NCBI RefSeq assembly: GCF_004963255.1
Contig: NZ_SUGA01000004.1
Location: 124,001 to 188,000 of the forward strand
Length of the DNA: 64,000 nucleotides
From: Mesorhizobium sp.
Lineage (GTDB): Bacteria; Pseudomonadota; Alphaproteobacteria; Rhizobiales; Rhizobiaceae
Direction: 5' to 3'
Shown: in pieces, positions 1 to 8,284 of the stretch
Layout of the letters: every line of letters starts with the position of its first letter
Numbering within the stretch: the stretch's first letter is position 1
Position numbers and translations under genes: made by a program
The notes under the pieces: generated by a model
The model's input: the letters and a program-made list of their open reading frames with translations, nothing else
Databases searched by the model: none
What the model was told of the DNA's origin: nothing

Positions 1-515
1 CCGGCGTCGTTGATCACATATTCCTTGGTCACATCGTAGCCGGCGAAGGCCATCAGATTGGCAAGCGTGTCGCCGACCACAGCGCCGCGGCAATGGCCGA
101 CATGCATCGGGCCGGTCGGGTTGGCCGAGACATATTCGACATTGGCCTTGCGGCCGCCGCCGATGGTCGAGCGGCCATAATTGCGCCCCTCGCCAAGCAG
201 CGCCGCCAGATGCGTGTGCCAGAACGCGTCCTTGAGCCTGAGATTGACGAAGCCCGGCCCGGCGATCTCGGCCGAGGCGATATCGGCGTCGCCCCGCAGC
301 GCTTCGGCGAGTTTCTCGGCAAGCGCACGCGGGTTCTGTCCGGTGGGCTTCGCCAGCACCATCGCCGCATTGGTTGCGAGGTCGCCATGGCTGGCGTCGC
401 GCGGCGGCTCGACCGCGATACGCGACAGGTCGAGCGTGCCCCCCTCCTTGTCCTTCAGGTCAAGGGCTTCGACGGCCTTTACGATCCGCGCGTTGAAATC
501 GGCGAAGATATTCAT
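1..515 (-). CDS. argS: Arginyl-tRNA synthetase, N-terminal part (cut by window edge)
   Basis: Cytoplasmic enzyme that charges tRNA-Arg with arginine. Only the first 171 codons lie in the window. The start ATG is at 513-515 on the minus strand and the protein opens [15 protein letters not shown]. The N-terminal Add1-type tRNA-recognition domain is followed by the class I catalytic core with [16 protein letters not shown], where HVGH is the HIGH-like ATP-binding signature of ArgRS. The reading frame is open to base 1, so the truncation comes from the window. It lies 62 bp downstream of dgt on the same strand, an arrangement common in rhizobia, so the two may be cotranscribed. Identification rests on the signature and the N-terminal domain and is secure. 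Confidence 0.97.
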   Translation of the reverse strand, partial: MNIFADFNARIVKAVEALDLKDKEGGTLDLSRIAVEPPRDASHGDLATNAAMVLAKPTGQNPRALAEKLAEALRGDADIASAEIAGPGFVNLRLKDAFWHTHLAALLGEGRNYGRSTIGGGRKANVEYVSANPTGPMHVGHCRGAVVGDTLANLMAFAGYDVTKEYVINDA

Positions 516-577
516 TGGAAGTGCTCTGGACTTTAAGAGGCGACCGGCCCTACCGGCCGGCAAAATCGTGGCTCGCC

Positions 578-1807
578 CTAGCTCAAATCGGGCGTATGGT
601 CAAACAGACGCCGATGTTCCTTCAAGGCATAGGTGTCGGTCATGCCGGCCAGGAAGTCGGCGACGCTGCGCGCCTTGATGCGGTCCTCGGCCCGGTCGAG
701 CCCCTCGCGCCAGCCATCGGGCATGGCGCGCGGATCGGCGAAATAGACGTCGAACAGCTCGAGCACGATGCGCTCGGCGTCGGCCCGCACCCGCATCACC
801 TCCGGATGGCGGTAGAGATGCTTGTAGAGGAAAGCCTTCAATTCCTTTTCGGCCGCGGCCATGCCCGTCGAAAACGTCACCAGGGTCTCGCCCGCAGCAC
901 GCACCGCATCGGCGCTGTCCGGTTTGAGGCGCTCAATATTGGCGGTGGTCGATGCGATGACATCCTCGACCATCAAGGTGATCTGCCGCCGCATCAACTC
1001 GTGGCCGGTGCGGACATCGTCAAGCTGGGGGTATTTGGCGCGCACGCCCTTCAGGATCGAGCCCGGGAGCCCGACGCCTCCCAGCATGTCCAGCGTCAGC
1101 AGACCGGCGCGCAGGCCATCGTCTATGTCGTGGGTGTTGTAGGCGATATCGTCGGCGATCGCGGCGCACTGCGCCTCGATGCCGGCGAAACGGTCGAGCT
1201 CGAGATCGTGCAGTTCGGAATAGTCGCGGATCGCCTGGGGTACCGCACCTTTGAGCCCCTTCCCGCTCGCATCGGTCAACGGGCCATTGTGCTTGACCAG
1301 CCCTTCCAGCGTTTCCCAGGTGAGGTTCAGCCCGTCGAATTCGGCGTAGCGCCGCTCGAGCCTTGTGACCACGCGCAGCGACTGCGCGTTGTGATCGAAG
1401 CCGCCCCAAGCAGCCATCTTCTCGTTGAGCGCGTCCTCGCCGGTATGCCCAAACGGCGTGTGGCCGAAATCATGCACAAGCGCCACGGCCTCGGCGAGAT
1501 CCTCGTCGCCGCGCAGCGCCCGCGCCAGGGCGCGCGCGATCTGCGCCACCTCGATCGAATGCGTCAGCCGGGTCCGGTAATGGTCGCCCTCATGCGCGAC
1601 GAAGACCTGCGTCTTGTGCTTCAGGCGGCGGAAAGCGGTGGAATGGATGATGCGGTCGCGGTCGCGCTGGAACGGCGTGCGCGTCGGGCTTTCGGCCTCC
1701 GGGAACAGGCGGCCGCGCGAACGCGCCGGGTCGCTCGCATAGACGGCGCGCGGCCGATAGCCGAACCCGATGTCGCCGAGGGCATCCTTGCCCCGCTGCT
1801 CTTCCAT
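578..1807 (-). CDS. dgt: Deoxyguanosinetriphosphate triphosphohydrolase-like HD-domain protein
   Basis: A 409-aa cytoplasmic metal-dependent phosphohydrolase of the dGTPase family, which converts dGTP (or other dNTPs) to the nucleoside and triphosphate. The HD superfamily metal site is visible as RLTHS (His83), then [11 protein letters not shown] (His112-Asp113 and following histidines). The length fits the roughly 400-aa type-2 dGTPase-like branch rather than the 505-aa E. coli Dgt, so strict dGTP specificity is uncertain. I chose the ATG at 1805-1807 (MEEQRGKD); a longer open frame to 1969 would overlap the divergent Fe-S gene and has no family support. It is divergent from erpA with 70 bp between start codons and lies upstream of argS. 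Confidence 0.9.
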   Translation of the reverse strand: MEEQRGKDALGDIGFGYRPRAVYASDPARSRGRLFPEAESPTRTPFQRDRDRIIHSTAFRRLKHKTQVFVAHEGDHYRTRLTHSIEVAQIARALARALRGDEDLAEAVALVHDFGHTPFGHTGEDALNEKMAAWGGFDHNAQSLRVVTRLERRYAEFDGLNLTWETLEGLVKHNGPLTDASGKGLKGAVPQAIRDYSELHDLELDRFAGIEAQCAAIADDIAYNTHDIDDGLRAGLLTLDMLGGVGLPGSILKGVRAKYPQLDDVRTGHELMRRQITLMVEDVIASTTANIERLKPDSADAVRAAGETLVTFSTGMAAAEKELKAFLYKHLYRHPEVMRVRADAERIVLELFDVYFADPRAMPDGWREGLDRAEDRIKARSVADFLAGMTDTYALKEHRRLFDHTPDLS

Positions 1808-1877
1808 TGATCCACCAGTTGACTCAGGCGTGTCCGCTTCATACCTATCATGTGAAACCGAAAGCAAGGTGACGCCG

Positions 1878-2225
1878 ATGGGCGCGGATGCCAAGACTGC
1901 CATGAAGGTCGAAATGACCGACGCCGCGGCAAAGCGGATCGCCAGGATCGTCGCCGGCGAATCGGGCAAGACGGCTCTGCGCGTCTCCGTCGAGGGCGGC
2001 GGCTGCTCCGGCTTTTCCTACAAATTCGACCTCGTCGGCGACCGCAATGATGACGATGTCGCCATCGAGAAGGATGGCGCGACCATCCTGATCGACGACC
2101 TTTCGCTGGTCTATATGGGCGGCTCGGTGATCGACTTCGTCGACGACCTGATGGGCCAGTCCTTCCAGATCAGGAACCCGAACGCGGTCGCCTCCTGCGG
2201 CTGCGGCACCAGCTTCTCCATCTGA
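1878..2225 (+). CDS. erpA: A-type iron-sulfur cluster carrier (HesB/IscA/ErpA family)
   Basis: A 115-aa Fe-S carrier that receives clusters from the scaffold machinery and delivers them to apo-proteins. The three family cysteines are present: Cys43 in GGGCSGF and the C-terminal pair Cys107/Cys109 in SCGCG. The start is the ATG at 1878, with AAGG about 8 nt upstream. An in-frame ATG at 1902 (MKVEMTD) is an alternative and matches where many family members begin. The longer frame from 1770 runs back over dgt and is not used. It is divergent from dgt. ErpA versus another A-type protein (IscA, SufA) cannot be decided from sequence alone, though erpA is the usual name at this rhizobial locus. Confidence 0.88.
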   Translation: MGADAKTAMKVEMTDAAAKRIARIVAGESGKTALRVSVEGGGCSGFSYKFDLVGDRNDDDVAIEKDGATILIDDLSLVYMGGSVIDFVDDLMGQSFQIRNPNAVASCGCGTSFSI

Positions 2226-2386
2226 TCGACCGGACTTCGCAAGCCTATGACCGGTGCGAGCCGGGTAGCGCGTGCCTGTCCCCTGGCTTTGGCAGGAATG
2301 CGGCCGGACGGCCTTTCTAAAGGTCCGAGCAGGCAATACGATCCGCTTCGTCGAACGCCTTCCGTCCGAACAGCATCGAGGCCTGC

Positions 2387-3181
2387 ATGAAGATCGTCAC
2401 CTGGAACATCAACGGCGTTCGCGCCCGCATCGGCAACCTTACCCACTGGCTGACCGAAAGCGCGCCGGACATCGTTTGCCTGCAGGAGATCAAGACAGTC
2501 GACGAGCAGTTCCCGCGCGCCGAGATCGAGGCGCTGGGCTACAATGTCGAAACCAACGGTCAGAAGAGTTTCAACGGCGTCGCCATTCTGTCGAAGCTGC
2601 CCTTCGACGAGGTCAATCGCGGCCTGCCTGGCGACGATGCCGATGACCACGCCCGCTTCATCGAAGGCGTCTTCTCCACCGACCAGGGCGCCCTGCGCGT
2701 CGCCTCGCTTTATCTGCCCAACGGCAATCCGGTCGAGGATGAACGGAAGTTTTCCTACAAGCTTGCCTGGATGGCGCGGCTGGAGCGCTGGGCGGAAGAG
2801 CGGCTGCGGCTGGAGGAAGCGCTGGTGCTGGCCGGCGACTATAATGTCATTCCCGAACCCGCCGATGCCCGGTTCCCGGAAAACTGGCTGGGCGATGCGC
2901 TGTTCCAGCCGCAGACGAGGCAGGCCTTCCGCCGGCTGAAGAATCTCGGCTTCACCGAAGCGGTGCGCTCGGTGACCGACTCGGCCGGCGTCTACACCTT
3001 CTGGGACTATCAGGCCGGCGCCTGGCAGAAGAACAACGGCATCCGCATCGACCATCTGCTGCTGTCGCCGGAAGCCGCCAACCGCTTCTCGTCGGCCTCG
3101 GTGGAAAAGCACGTCCGCGCCTGGGAGAAGCCCTCCGATCACGTGCCGGTCGCGATCGAGCTCAGCCTGCAGCCGGCCTGA
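2387..3181 (+). CDS. xthA: Exodeoxyribonuclease III
   Basis: A 264-aa endonuclease/exonuclease/phosphatase-fold repair enzyme that cleaves DNA 5' to abasic sites and degrades 3' ends in base-excision repair. It opens MKIVTWNINGVRAR with the conserved Asn7, then LQEIK with the metal-binding Glu34, GDYNVIPEPAD in the middle and the C-terminal SDHVPV signature holding the catalytic Asp-His. The length is normal for the family. It lies 161 bp after erpA on the same strand, and no overlap or strong shared signal shows that they form an operon. Confidence 0.95.
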   Translation: MKIVTWNINGVRARIGNLTHWLTESAPDIVCLQEIKTVDEQFPRAEIEALGYNVETNGQKSFNGVAILSKLPFDEVNRGLPGDDADDHARFIEGVFSTDQGALRVASLYLPNGNPVEDERKFSYKLAWMARLERWAEERLRLEEALVLAGDYNVIPEPADARFPENWLGDALFQPQTRQAFRRLKNLGFTEAVRSVTDSAGVYTFWDYQAGAWQKNNGIRIDHLLLSPEAANRFSSASVEKHVRAWEKPSDHVPVAIELSLQPA

Positions 3182-3246
3182 GACGCCGCCAAGACCCTGA
3201 TATCGCCACAAATCCCCTCTTTGATGCGGGTTGCTGTGGGGGTTGA

Positions 3247-3540
3247 ATGGCGATCCGATTTCTTTTCAGGCCGGTCGGCCTTGCCTTGGCGCTTGCCGCA
3301 CCGACGCCCTCGCTGGCTGCACCGGCCTGTTTGGCCAACGGCAAGTCCTTCAATGTCGGTCAGACGGCCTGCCTGACCATTGCCGGCGAAAGCCATCTCG
3401 CCCGCTGCGACATGGTCCTCAACAACACGTCCTGGACCAGGATCAAGGACGAATGTCCAGGAGAAGCGCCAAAACCGCACCCGACCTCGATCTCGACGCC
3501 GACGCCCGGCCCGACGCCGACGGAGCCGACCGAGAACTGA
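3247..3540 (+). CDS. Small exported protein of unknown function
   Basis: A 97-aa protein that I do not recognise. Residues 1-25 form a classic Sec signal peptide: positive residues near the start, a hydrophobic leucine/alanine core and a cleavage-like SLAAPA. The mature part has four cysteines (ACLA, TACLT, RCDM, DECPG) that could form two disulfides in the periplasm. It ends in a Pro/Thr-rich tail (PTSISTPTPGPTPTEPTE), typical of low-complexity linkers. It starts 65 bp after xthA. The signal peptide makes a real gene likely. No function is proposed. Confidence 0.6.
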   Translation: MAIRFLFRPVGLALALAAPTPSLAAPACLANGKSFNVGQTACLTIAGESHLARCDMVLNNTSWTRIKDECPGEAPKPHPTSISTPTPGPTPTEPTEN

Positions 3541-3634
3541 AGCGCCGCTGATCTCCCGTATCCAGGTTACGCTGTGCACAGGTCTTCTGGGATTGGCGTG
3601 ACTGGCTAGGCCGCGGCTTGATTGCCAAGTGGTT

Positions 3635-3785
3635 CCCCCATCCGTCGCTGCTTCGCAGCGCCACCTTTCTCCCTCCGGAGGGAAAGGAAGGGAGCCTTGC
3701 TGGACGGCAAAAAGGCTTGGCGCCTTTCCTCTACCCCGTCGATCGGGGGAGAGGTGGCTCGGCGAAGCCGAGACGGAGTGGGGGT
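3635..3785. repeat. Palindromic intergenic repeat element (about 150 bp)
   Basis: The 310-bp gap between 3541 and 3850 has no gene but holds an imperfect long inverted repeat. The left arm, 3635-3673, contains CGCTGCTTCGCAGCG. The right arm, 3745-3784, contains TCGGCGAAGCCGA. After reverse-complementing, both arms read GGGAGA..GGTGGC..GCGAAGC..ACGGA.GGGG. Each arm has its own internal small palindrome, and the centre holds a further CTCCCTCCGGAGGGA palindrome. Elements of this composition are scattered between genes in Mesorhizobium chromosomes. It is probably a non-autonomous MITE-like or REP-like element or an mRNA processing structure. Confidence 0.6.
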
Positions 3786-3850
3786 CGACCAGCGCACCAT
3801 AAGACAATGCATGCGCCAAGCTGCCATGCACGCTATCGACAAACCTGCGC

Positions 3851-4678
3851 TTACTGGTCGCCGTTGCTGCCCTTGGTCAGGATATCGTCGGCGAGCGAGA
3901 TCGCGGTCCGGCGATCGGCCTCGCCGGCCGCGGCGAACGCCTCTTCCTGCATGCTGCGGATCCAGGGCTGATCGGCCGCCGGAGCCCGCTGAAGCGCCGC
4001 CGTCATCATCGCCAGGCCGCGCACGATCTTGCCACTCTGGAACAGGAGGTTGCCAAGCGTCGCCTGCGCGCCGGCATGGCCCTTCTCGGCTGCCAGCTGC
4101 AGCCAGCGGCCGGCCTGCTTGACGCTCGCCTTCACGCCGCCCTCGCCCTTGAGGAACATCCGTCCGATCTCGAACTGGGCGTTCGGATTGCGGTAGTTGG
4201 CGGCGGCGCGCATATAATATTCCTGCGCCGCGACTTCGTTCTCCTCGACCGGCGTGCCGGGAATGCCCTTGCGCAGATAGTCACCGAGCGCCACCAGCGC
4301 GTCCGAGACGTAGCTTTCCTCCGGCGAGCCGGGCTCGACATCCTGGTCGACGATTTCCGAGAAGAACTTGAAGGCGGCATAGTCGTCGCGCGTCACGCCG
4401 TCGCCTTCGGCATACATGCGCGCGAGCTTCCAGGTGGCGCCGATCTGGCCGTTTTCGGCGGCGTATTTATAGGCCTCGACCGCCTGGTCCTTGTGGCCGC
4501 TCTTGTAGGCGGAGAAGCCGAACTGAAACACCGCCCACGGGCTCGACTGCGGCTTCACGCCGGTCTTGTCGTCGAACACCTTGTCGTCGAAGGCCATGGC
4601 CTGCCCGACGGCGCCCAAGGTCGCAAGCGCGACCAGTGCCGAAAAGACAGACGACCTCAACACCTCAGATGTCCGCAT
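3851..4678 (-). CDS. exoR: Exopolysaccharide production negative regulator ExoR (Sel1-repeat periplasmic protein)
   Basis: A 275-aa exported Sel1/TPR-like repeat protein. In Sinorhizobium, ExoR is a periplasmic inhibitor of the ExoS-ChvI two-component system and represses succinoglycan and symbiosis genes. The N-terminus has a signal peptide (hydrophobic [14 protein letters not shown], then GQAMAFDD). Sel1-type repeats follow, seen as [37 protein letters not shown] and [20 protein letters not shown]. The length is close to the 268 aa of S. meliloti ExoR. I chose the ATG at 4678 ([10 protein letters not shown]), which overlaps the end of ilvD by 14 bp. A start at 4702 would overlap more and put charged residues ahead of the signal peptide. 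Confidence 0.87.
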   Translation of the reverse strand: MRTSEVLRSSVFSALVALATLGAVGQAMAFDDKVFDDKTGVKPQSSPWAVFQFGFSAYKSGHKDQAVEAYKYAAENGQIGATWKLARMYAEGDGVTRDDYAAFKFFSEIVDQDVEPGSPEESYVSDALVALGDYLRKGIPGTPVEENEVAAQEYYMRAAANYRNPNAQFEIGRMFLKGEGGVKASVKQAGRWLQLAAEKGHAGAQATLGNLLFQSGKIVRGLAMMTAALQRAPAADQPWIRSMQEEAFAAAGEADRRTAISLADDILTKGSNGDQ

Positions 4679-6389
4679 AGCAGTGCGTTTCTTCTGCCCC
4701 ACCCGGATGAGTCACCGCGCCGTCGCGGGCCGACCCTACGGTCTGTGCATATTTCCATATCGCGCCCGACTGATAGTCGGTCTTGCGCGGCTTCCATTTC
4801 TTTGCCCGGGCCGCCAGCTCGGCGTCCGACAGGGCCACTTCGATCGTGCCGTTCACGGCGTCGATCGAGATCACGTCGCCATCCTTGATCAGCCCGATCG
4901 GCCCGCCGACCGCCGCCTCCGGCCCGACATGGCCGATGCAGAAGCCGCGCGTGGCGCCCGAGAAGCGTCCGTCGGTGATCAGCGCCACCTTGCCGCCCAT
5001 GCCCTGGCCGTAGAGCGCAGCCGTCGTCGACAGCATCTCGCGCATGCCCGGACCGCCGCGCGGCCCCTCGTAGCGGATGACGAGAACCTCGCCCTCCCGG
5101 TAGTTGCGCTGCGTGACCGCTTCGAAGCACTCCTCTTCCGAATCGAAACAGCGCGCCGGCCCTGAGAATTTCAGTTCCGACATGCCCGCGACCTTCACGA
5201 TCGCACCTTCGGGGGCAAGGTTGCCCTTCAAGCCCACAACGCCGCCTGTCTTGGTGATCGGCCGATTGGCGGGACGCACAACATCCTGGCTCTCATTCCA
5301 GGCAACGTGCTCCATATTTTCGGCCAAAGTGCGGCCAGTGACCGTCATGCAGTCGCCGTGCAGATAGCCGTGATCGAGCAGCGTCTTCATCAGCAGCGGA
5401 ATGCCGCCGGCCTCGAACATGTCCTTGGCGACATATTTGCCGCCCGGCTTGAGGTCGGCGATATAGGGCGTCTTCTCGAAGATCGCGGCCACGTCGAAGA
5501 GGTCGAACTTGATGCCGGCCTCATGCGCGATCGCCGGCAGATGCAGAGCCGCATTGGTCGAGCCGCCGGTGGCCGACACCACGGTCGCGGCATTTTCCAG
5601 CGCCTTCAACGTAACGATGTCGCGCGGCCGGATGTTCTTGGCGATCAGCTCCATGACCTTTTCGCCTGAGGCGAAATTGAAGCGGTCGCGCATCTCGTAG
5701 GGCGCCGGCGCGCCGCAGGAATAGGGCAGCGCCAGGCCGATCGCCTCGGCGACGGTGGCCATGGTGTTGGCGGTGAACTGAGCGCCGCAGGAACCGGCCG
5801 AAGGACAGGCCACCTGCTCGATCTCGAGCAGTTCGGCATCGCTGATCGTGCCCACCGAATGCTTGCCGACCGCCTCGAACACATCCTGCACGGTGATCTG
5901 CCGGCCGCGATAGCTGCCGGGCAGGATCGAGCCGCCATAGATGAAGATCGACGGCACGTTGAGGCGCACCATCGCCATCATCATGCCGGGCAGCGACTTG
6001 TCGCAGCCGGCGAGTCCGACAAGGGCATCGTAGCAATGGCCGCGCATGGTGAGCTCGACCGAATCGGCGATCACCTCGCGCGACACCAGCGACGACTTCA
6101 TGCCCTGGTGGCCCATGGCGATGCCGTCGGTGACGGTGATGGTGCAGAACTCCCGCGGCGTGCCGTTGGCGGCCGCCACGCCCTTCTTGACCACCTGCGC
6201 CTGACGCATCAGCGAAATGTTGCAGGGCGCAGCCTCATTCCAGCAGCTCGCGACGCCGACAAGTGGCTGCGCGATCTCGGCCGCCGACAGGCCCATGGCA
6301 TAGAGGTAGGAACGATGCGGCGCCCGCGCCGGACCTTCGGTCACGTAGCGGCTGGGCAGCTTGGCCTTCGAGATTACCCTGGCGTCCAT
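4665..6389 (-). CDS. ilvD: Dihydroxy-acid dehydratase
   Basis: A 574-aa Fe-S dehydratase of the IlvD/Edd family that converts 2,3-dihydroxy-isovalerate and -methylvalerate to the 2-keto acids of valine and isoleucine synthesis. Cluster cysteines are visible at Cys49 (ASCWNEA), Cys129 (AGCDKS) and Cys201 (GSCGAQF), the pattern of the [2Fe-2S] IlvD group. The length suits that shorter group rather than the 616-aa E. coli form. The start ATG at 6389 has AAGGA just upstream; a longer frame to 6458 has no family support. Its 3' end overlaps exoR. Sugar-acid dehydratases share the fold, but the N-terminal pattern favours branched-chain synthesis. Confidence 0.88.
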   Translation of the reverse strand: MDARVISKAKLPSRYVTEGPARAPHRSYLYAMGLSAAEIAQPLVGVASCWNEAAPCNISLMRQAQVVKKGVAAANGTPREFCTITVTDGIAMGHQGMKSSLVSREVIADSVELTMRGHCYDALVGLAGCDKSLPGMMMAMVRLNVPSIFIYGGSILPGSYRGRQITVQDVFEAVGKHSVGTISDAELLEIEQVACPSAGSCGAQFTANTMATVAEAIGLALPYSCGAPAPYEMRDRFNFASGEKVMELIAKNIRPRDIVTLKALENAATVVSATGGSTNAALHLPAIAHEAGIKFDLFDVAAIFEKTPYIADLKPGGKYVAKDMFEAGGIPLLMKTLLDHGYLHGDCMTVTGRTLAENMEHVAWNESQDVVRPANRPITKTGGVVGLKGNLAPEGAIVKVAGMSELKFSGPARCFDSEEECFEAVTQRNYREGEVLVIRYEGPRGGPGMREMLSTTAALYGQGMGGKVALITDGRFSGATRGFCIGHVGPEAAVGGPIGLIKDGDVISIDAVNGTIEVALSDAELAARAKKWKPRKTDYQSGAIWKYAQTVGSARDGAVTHPGGAEETHCYADI

Positions 6390-6631
6390 ACTCGTCCTTG
6401 CCGCACACCCCGCGGCCGGTCCCCTCGCCGCGCCAACCTGGCACGCATCCCGGGACATATCTCGGGTGCTCCGGGTTTATGGCGGGAAATGGGCAGTTCC
6501 CTCTGTCGGACTTCTACACGAGGGGTTGTTCAGAAAGTGTTGCCGAAACGCCACAATCGCACGAGGCCCGGCTTGGCAGCGAATCTGGAATATCGGGCGG
6601 AGAGTTCAGGCTGGACGGTCGGTCACACAAC

Positions 6632-6659
6632 AAAAAGGCCGGGTATTGCCCGGCCTTTT
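6632..6659 (-). terminator. Rho-independent terminator of the FadL-type porin gene
   Basis: A perfect inverted repeat AAAAGGCCGGG / CCCGGCCTTTT with a 5-nt loop. Read on the minus strand it is followed by a T-run. It starts 19 bp after the stop codon of the porin gene at 6678, so it ends that transcript before ilvD. The stem is symmetric and A/T-flanked and could also work from the other strand. Confidence 0.85.
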
Positions 6660-6677
6660 CGGTGAGTTTTCAGAGGC

Positions 6678-7922
6678 TTAGAACTTGATCTTGAGGCCAC
6701 CCGAAATCGCTGTGACCAGATCGTTGCCGAAGTCGTAGCTGACTTCGGTGCCGGCCTGATATCCGTTCTCACCATTCACTATCCCGGAATGGCCGCTGGT
6801 CAACACACCGATCGCGCCGGCCAGGCGAAGTTCAATGTTCGGCCGGGGCGTATAGGCGACGCCACCGCCCAGCGTCCAGGTATCGGTCTGCGAGCCGTAG
6901 CCATGCGAGGTGCCGCGATCCCAGCTCAGTTGGCCGGCGGCGCTCCACTGATCGTTGAACTTGTGGCCAATGCCGCCGGAAACTGTCCAGCCGTCACGAT
7001 ACATTAAGTCCAGCGACGTGATTTGGCCCGAATGCAGTTTATCGCCGGTAACGCATGCCGAAGAGGGAGTGCCTACGACGCAGATCGGGACGCTTTGCAG
7101 CAGGCTCCAGTTGACCCATTTGACTGAGCCGAAGGCGAGCCATCCAGGCGCGATACCGGACTGAAGCTTAAACTCGACCACATCGGGCATATACTGCGTC
7201 GAGCCGTAAATTGGCAGCACAGTTCCGCCGACATTCGTCAAGTCTAGGGTGCCCTCGATATTATCGAGCTTAACTTTTGAATTATAGACCAAGCTAGCCC
7301 TTAGAGCAATGTCGGGAATTTCATAGGCTAGACCAGCCCGCCAGCCCCAGCCGTTGCTGGTTAGATCGACGCGACCAGTACCCCCAAAGTTCGGCACAGC
7401 TGGTGAAATCAGGTCTTCCTTGAAGCCATAGACTTTTTGGTAAAACACACCGCCGATGAACCGAAGTTGGCCTTTACCCGCGTCCATCTTGTAGGAGCAG
7501 GTCGCCGCGTAATTGTCGCTCTTGATATCTGTTTCTATATTTGAGTACGAGCCGTTCCAAATACCCGGAGCGGTATGAGCACCCCACGGTTGCGAATAGT
7601 CGACCATACAGTCGACGCCTTGCACGATCTGGGCCTTGGCGCCGATACGCGGCACCCAATAGTCCTCGCTATCCTTGGCCGTGCTCATACCTGTCAACAC
7701 ACCCGGATTGCCCGAGGTGTCCACGGCGTTCTTCAGCTTGCGATCCGGCATCACATAGGTCGCTTCCGCTTCCGTCGCGAACGGTGCCGGATCGAACAGC
7801 AGGTCGATGTCGTAACCACCGCGCTCGATGCCGCCGGCATGCGCGGGTTGCATCGCTGCGCCGATCAACGCGATCGAAAAGCAGCCTGCCCCCGCCAGAG
7901 CTTTGAGCCGCAGAATATTCAT
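6678..7922 (-). CDS. FadL/OmpP1-family outer membrane transport protein
   Basis: A 414-aa outer membrane beta-barrel protein. In this family it takes up long-chain fatty acids or other hydrophobic compounds. It has a Sec signal peptide ending AMQPAHA, then GGIERGGYDIDLLFDP, the start typical of alphaproteobacterial OMPP1/FadL proteins. Alternating beta-strand patterns follow, and the protein ends in a terminal phenylalanine (GGLKIKF), the barrel-assembly signal. A strong ribosome site (GGGGAGGGA) precedes the ATG. It is monocistronic: a terminator lies just downstream and a long leader upstream. The substrate is not known. Confidence 0.85.
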   Translation of the reverse strand: MNILRLKALAGAGCFSIALIGAAMQPAHAGGIERGGYDIDLLFDPAPFATEAEATYVMPDRKLKNAVDTSGNPGVLTGMSTAKDSEDYWVPRIGAKAQIVQGVDCMVDYSQPWGAHTAPGIWNGSYSNIETDIKSDNYAATCSYKMDAGKGQLRFIGGVFYQKVYGFKEDLISPAVPNFGGTGRVDLTSNGWGWRAGLAYEIPDIALRASLVYNSKVKLDNIEGTLDLTNVGGTVLPIYGSTQYMPDVVEFKLQSGIAPGWLAFGSVKWVNWSLLQSVPICVVGTPSSACVTGDKLHSGQITSLDLMYRDGWTVSGGIGHKFNDQWSAAGQLSWDRGTSHGYGSQTDTWTLGGGVAYTPRPNIELRLAGAIGVLTSGHSGIVNGENGYQAGTEVSYDFGNDLVTAISGGLKIKF

Positions 7923-7999
7923 GGAAATCCCTCCCCGAAATACAAGTGGCTCAAGCTAGAACCAATTCGGGTTAACGACGCAACAACGTTTTCAAGCGC

Positions 8000-8011
8000 T
8001 GTACATGTACA
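8000..8011. promoter_or_regulatory. Perfect palindrome TGTACATGTACA upstream of the porin gene
   Basis: A 12-bp perfect palindrome about 78 bp upstream of the porin start codon. Its position between likely promoter elements makes it a plausible operator for a dimeric regulator of the porin. No matching regulator lies in the window, and a 12-bp palindrome can occur by chance. Confidence 0.3.
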
Positions 8012-8112
8012 CCTTGACAGCACCTATTTTTGCCATGGTGATCGGCCTCGCGATTGCAGCCTAAATCACGCCAACCGCGATCAAACAGCCGAAAAAATGC
8101 GGAGAAAGGATC

Positions 8113-8143
8113 CAAAAAGGGCCCAAAACAGCCGTTTTTGGGC
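8113..8143 (-). terminator. Rho-independent terminator downstream of valS
   Basis: Read on the minus strand, GCCCAAAA / TTTTGGGC form an 8-bp stem around a 7-nt loop, followed by CCTTTTTGG. It lies about 140 bp after the valS stop at 8285. Confidence 0.7.
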
Positions 8144-8284
8144 TTGACGGGCCACATTGTTACATTACGGCAACAATGCGGCGCAAACTTTCCGTTTACG
8201 TCAAAATTAACGTAGCGGCACACCTATTTTCGAGGCAGCTAACGTACCGGAAAGCACCTCCGCGCTGAGGGCGATTCTTGCCGC

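Larger units (their letters stand above)
7923..8284. other. Intergenic region between valS and the porin gene
   Basis: These 362 bp hold no gene. They contain the valS terminator (8113-8143), AT-rich stretches expected of the porin promoter, a 12-bp perfect palindrome at 8000-8011, and the porin ribosome site next to 7922. Nothing else was recognised. Confidence 0.6.

Noticed and set aside
515..1810. Long plus-strand open frame opposite dgt (431 codons)
   Set aside because: It is antisense to a clear HD-domain gene, its composition follows the GC-rich third-position pattern of the other strand, and it shows no family motif.
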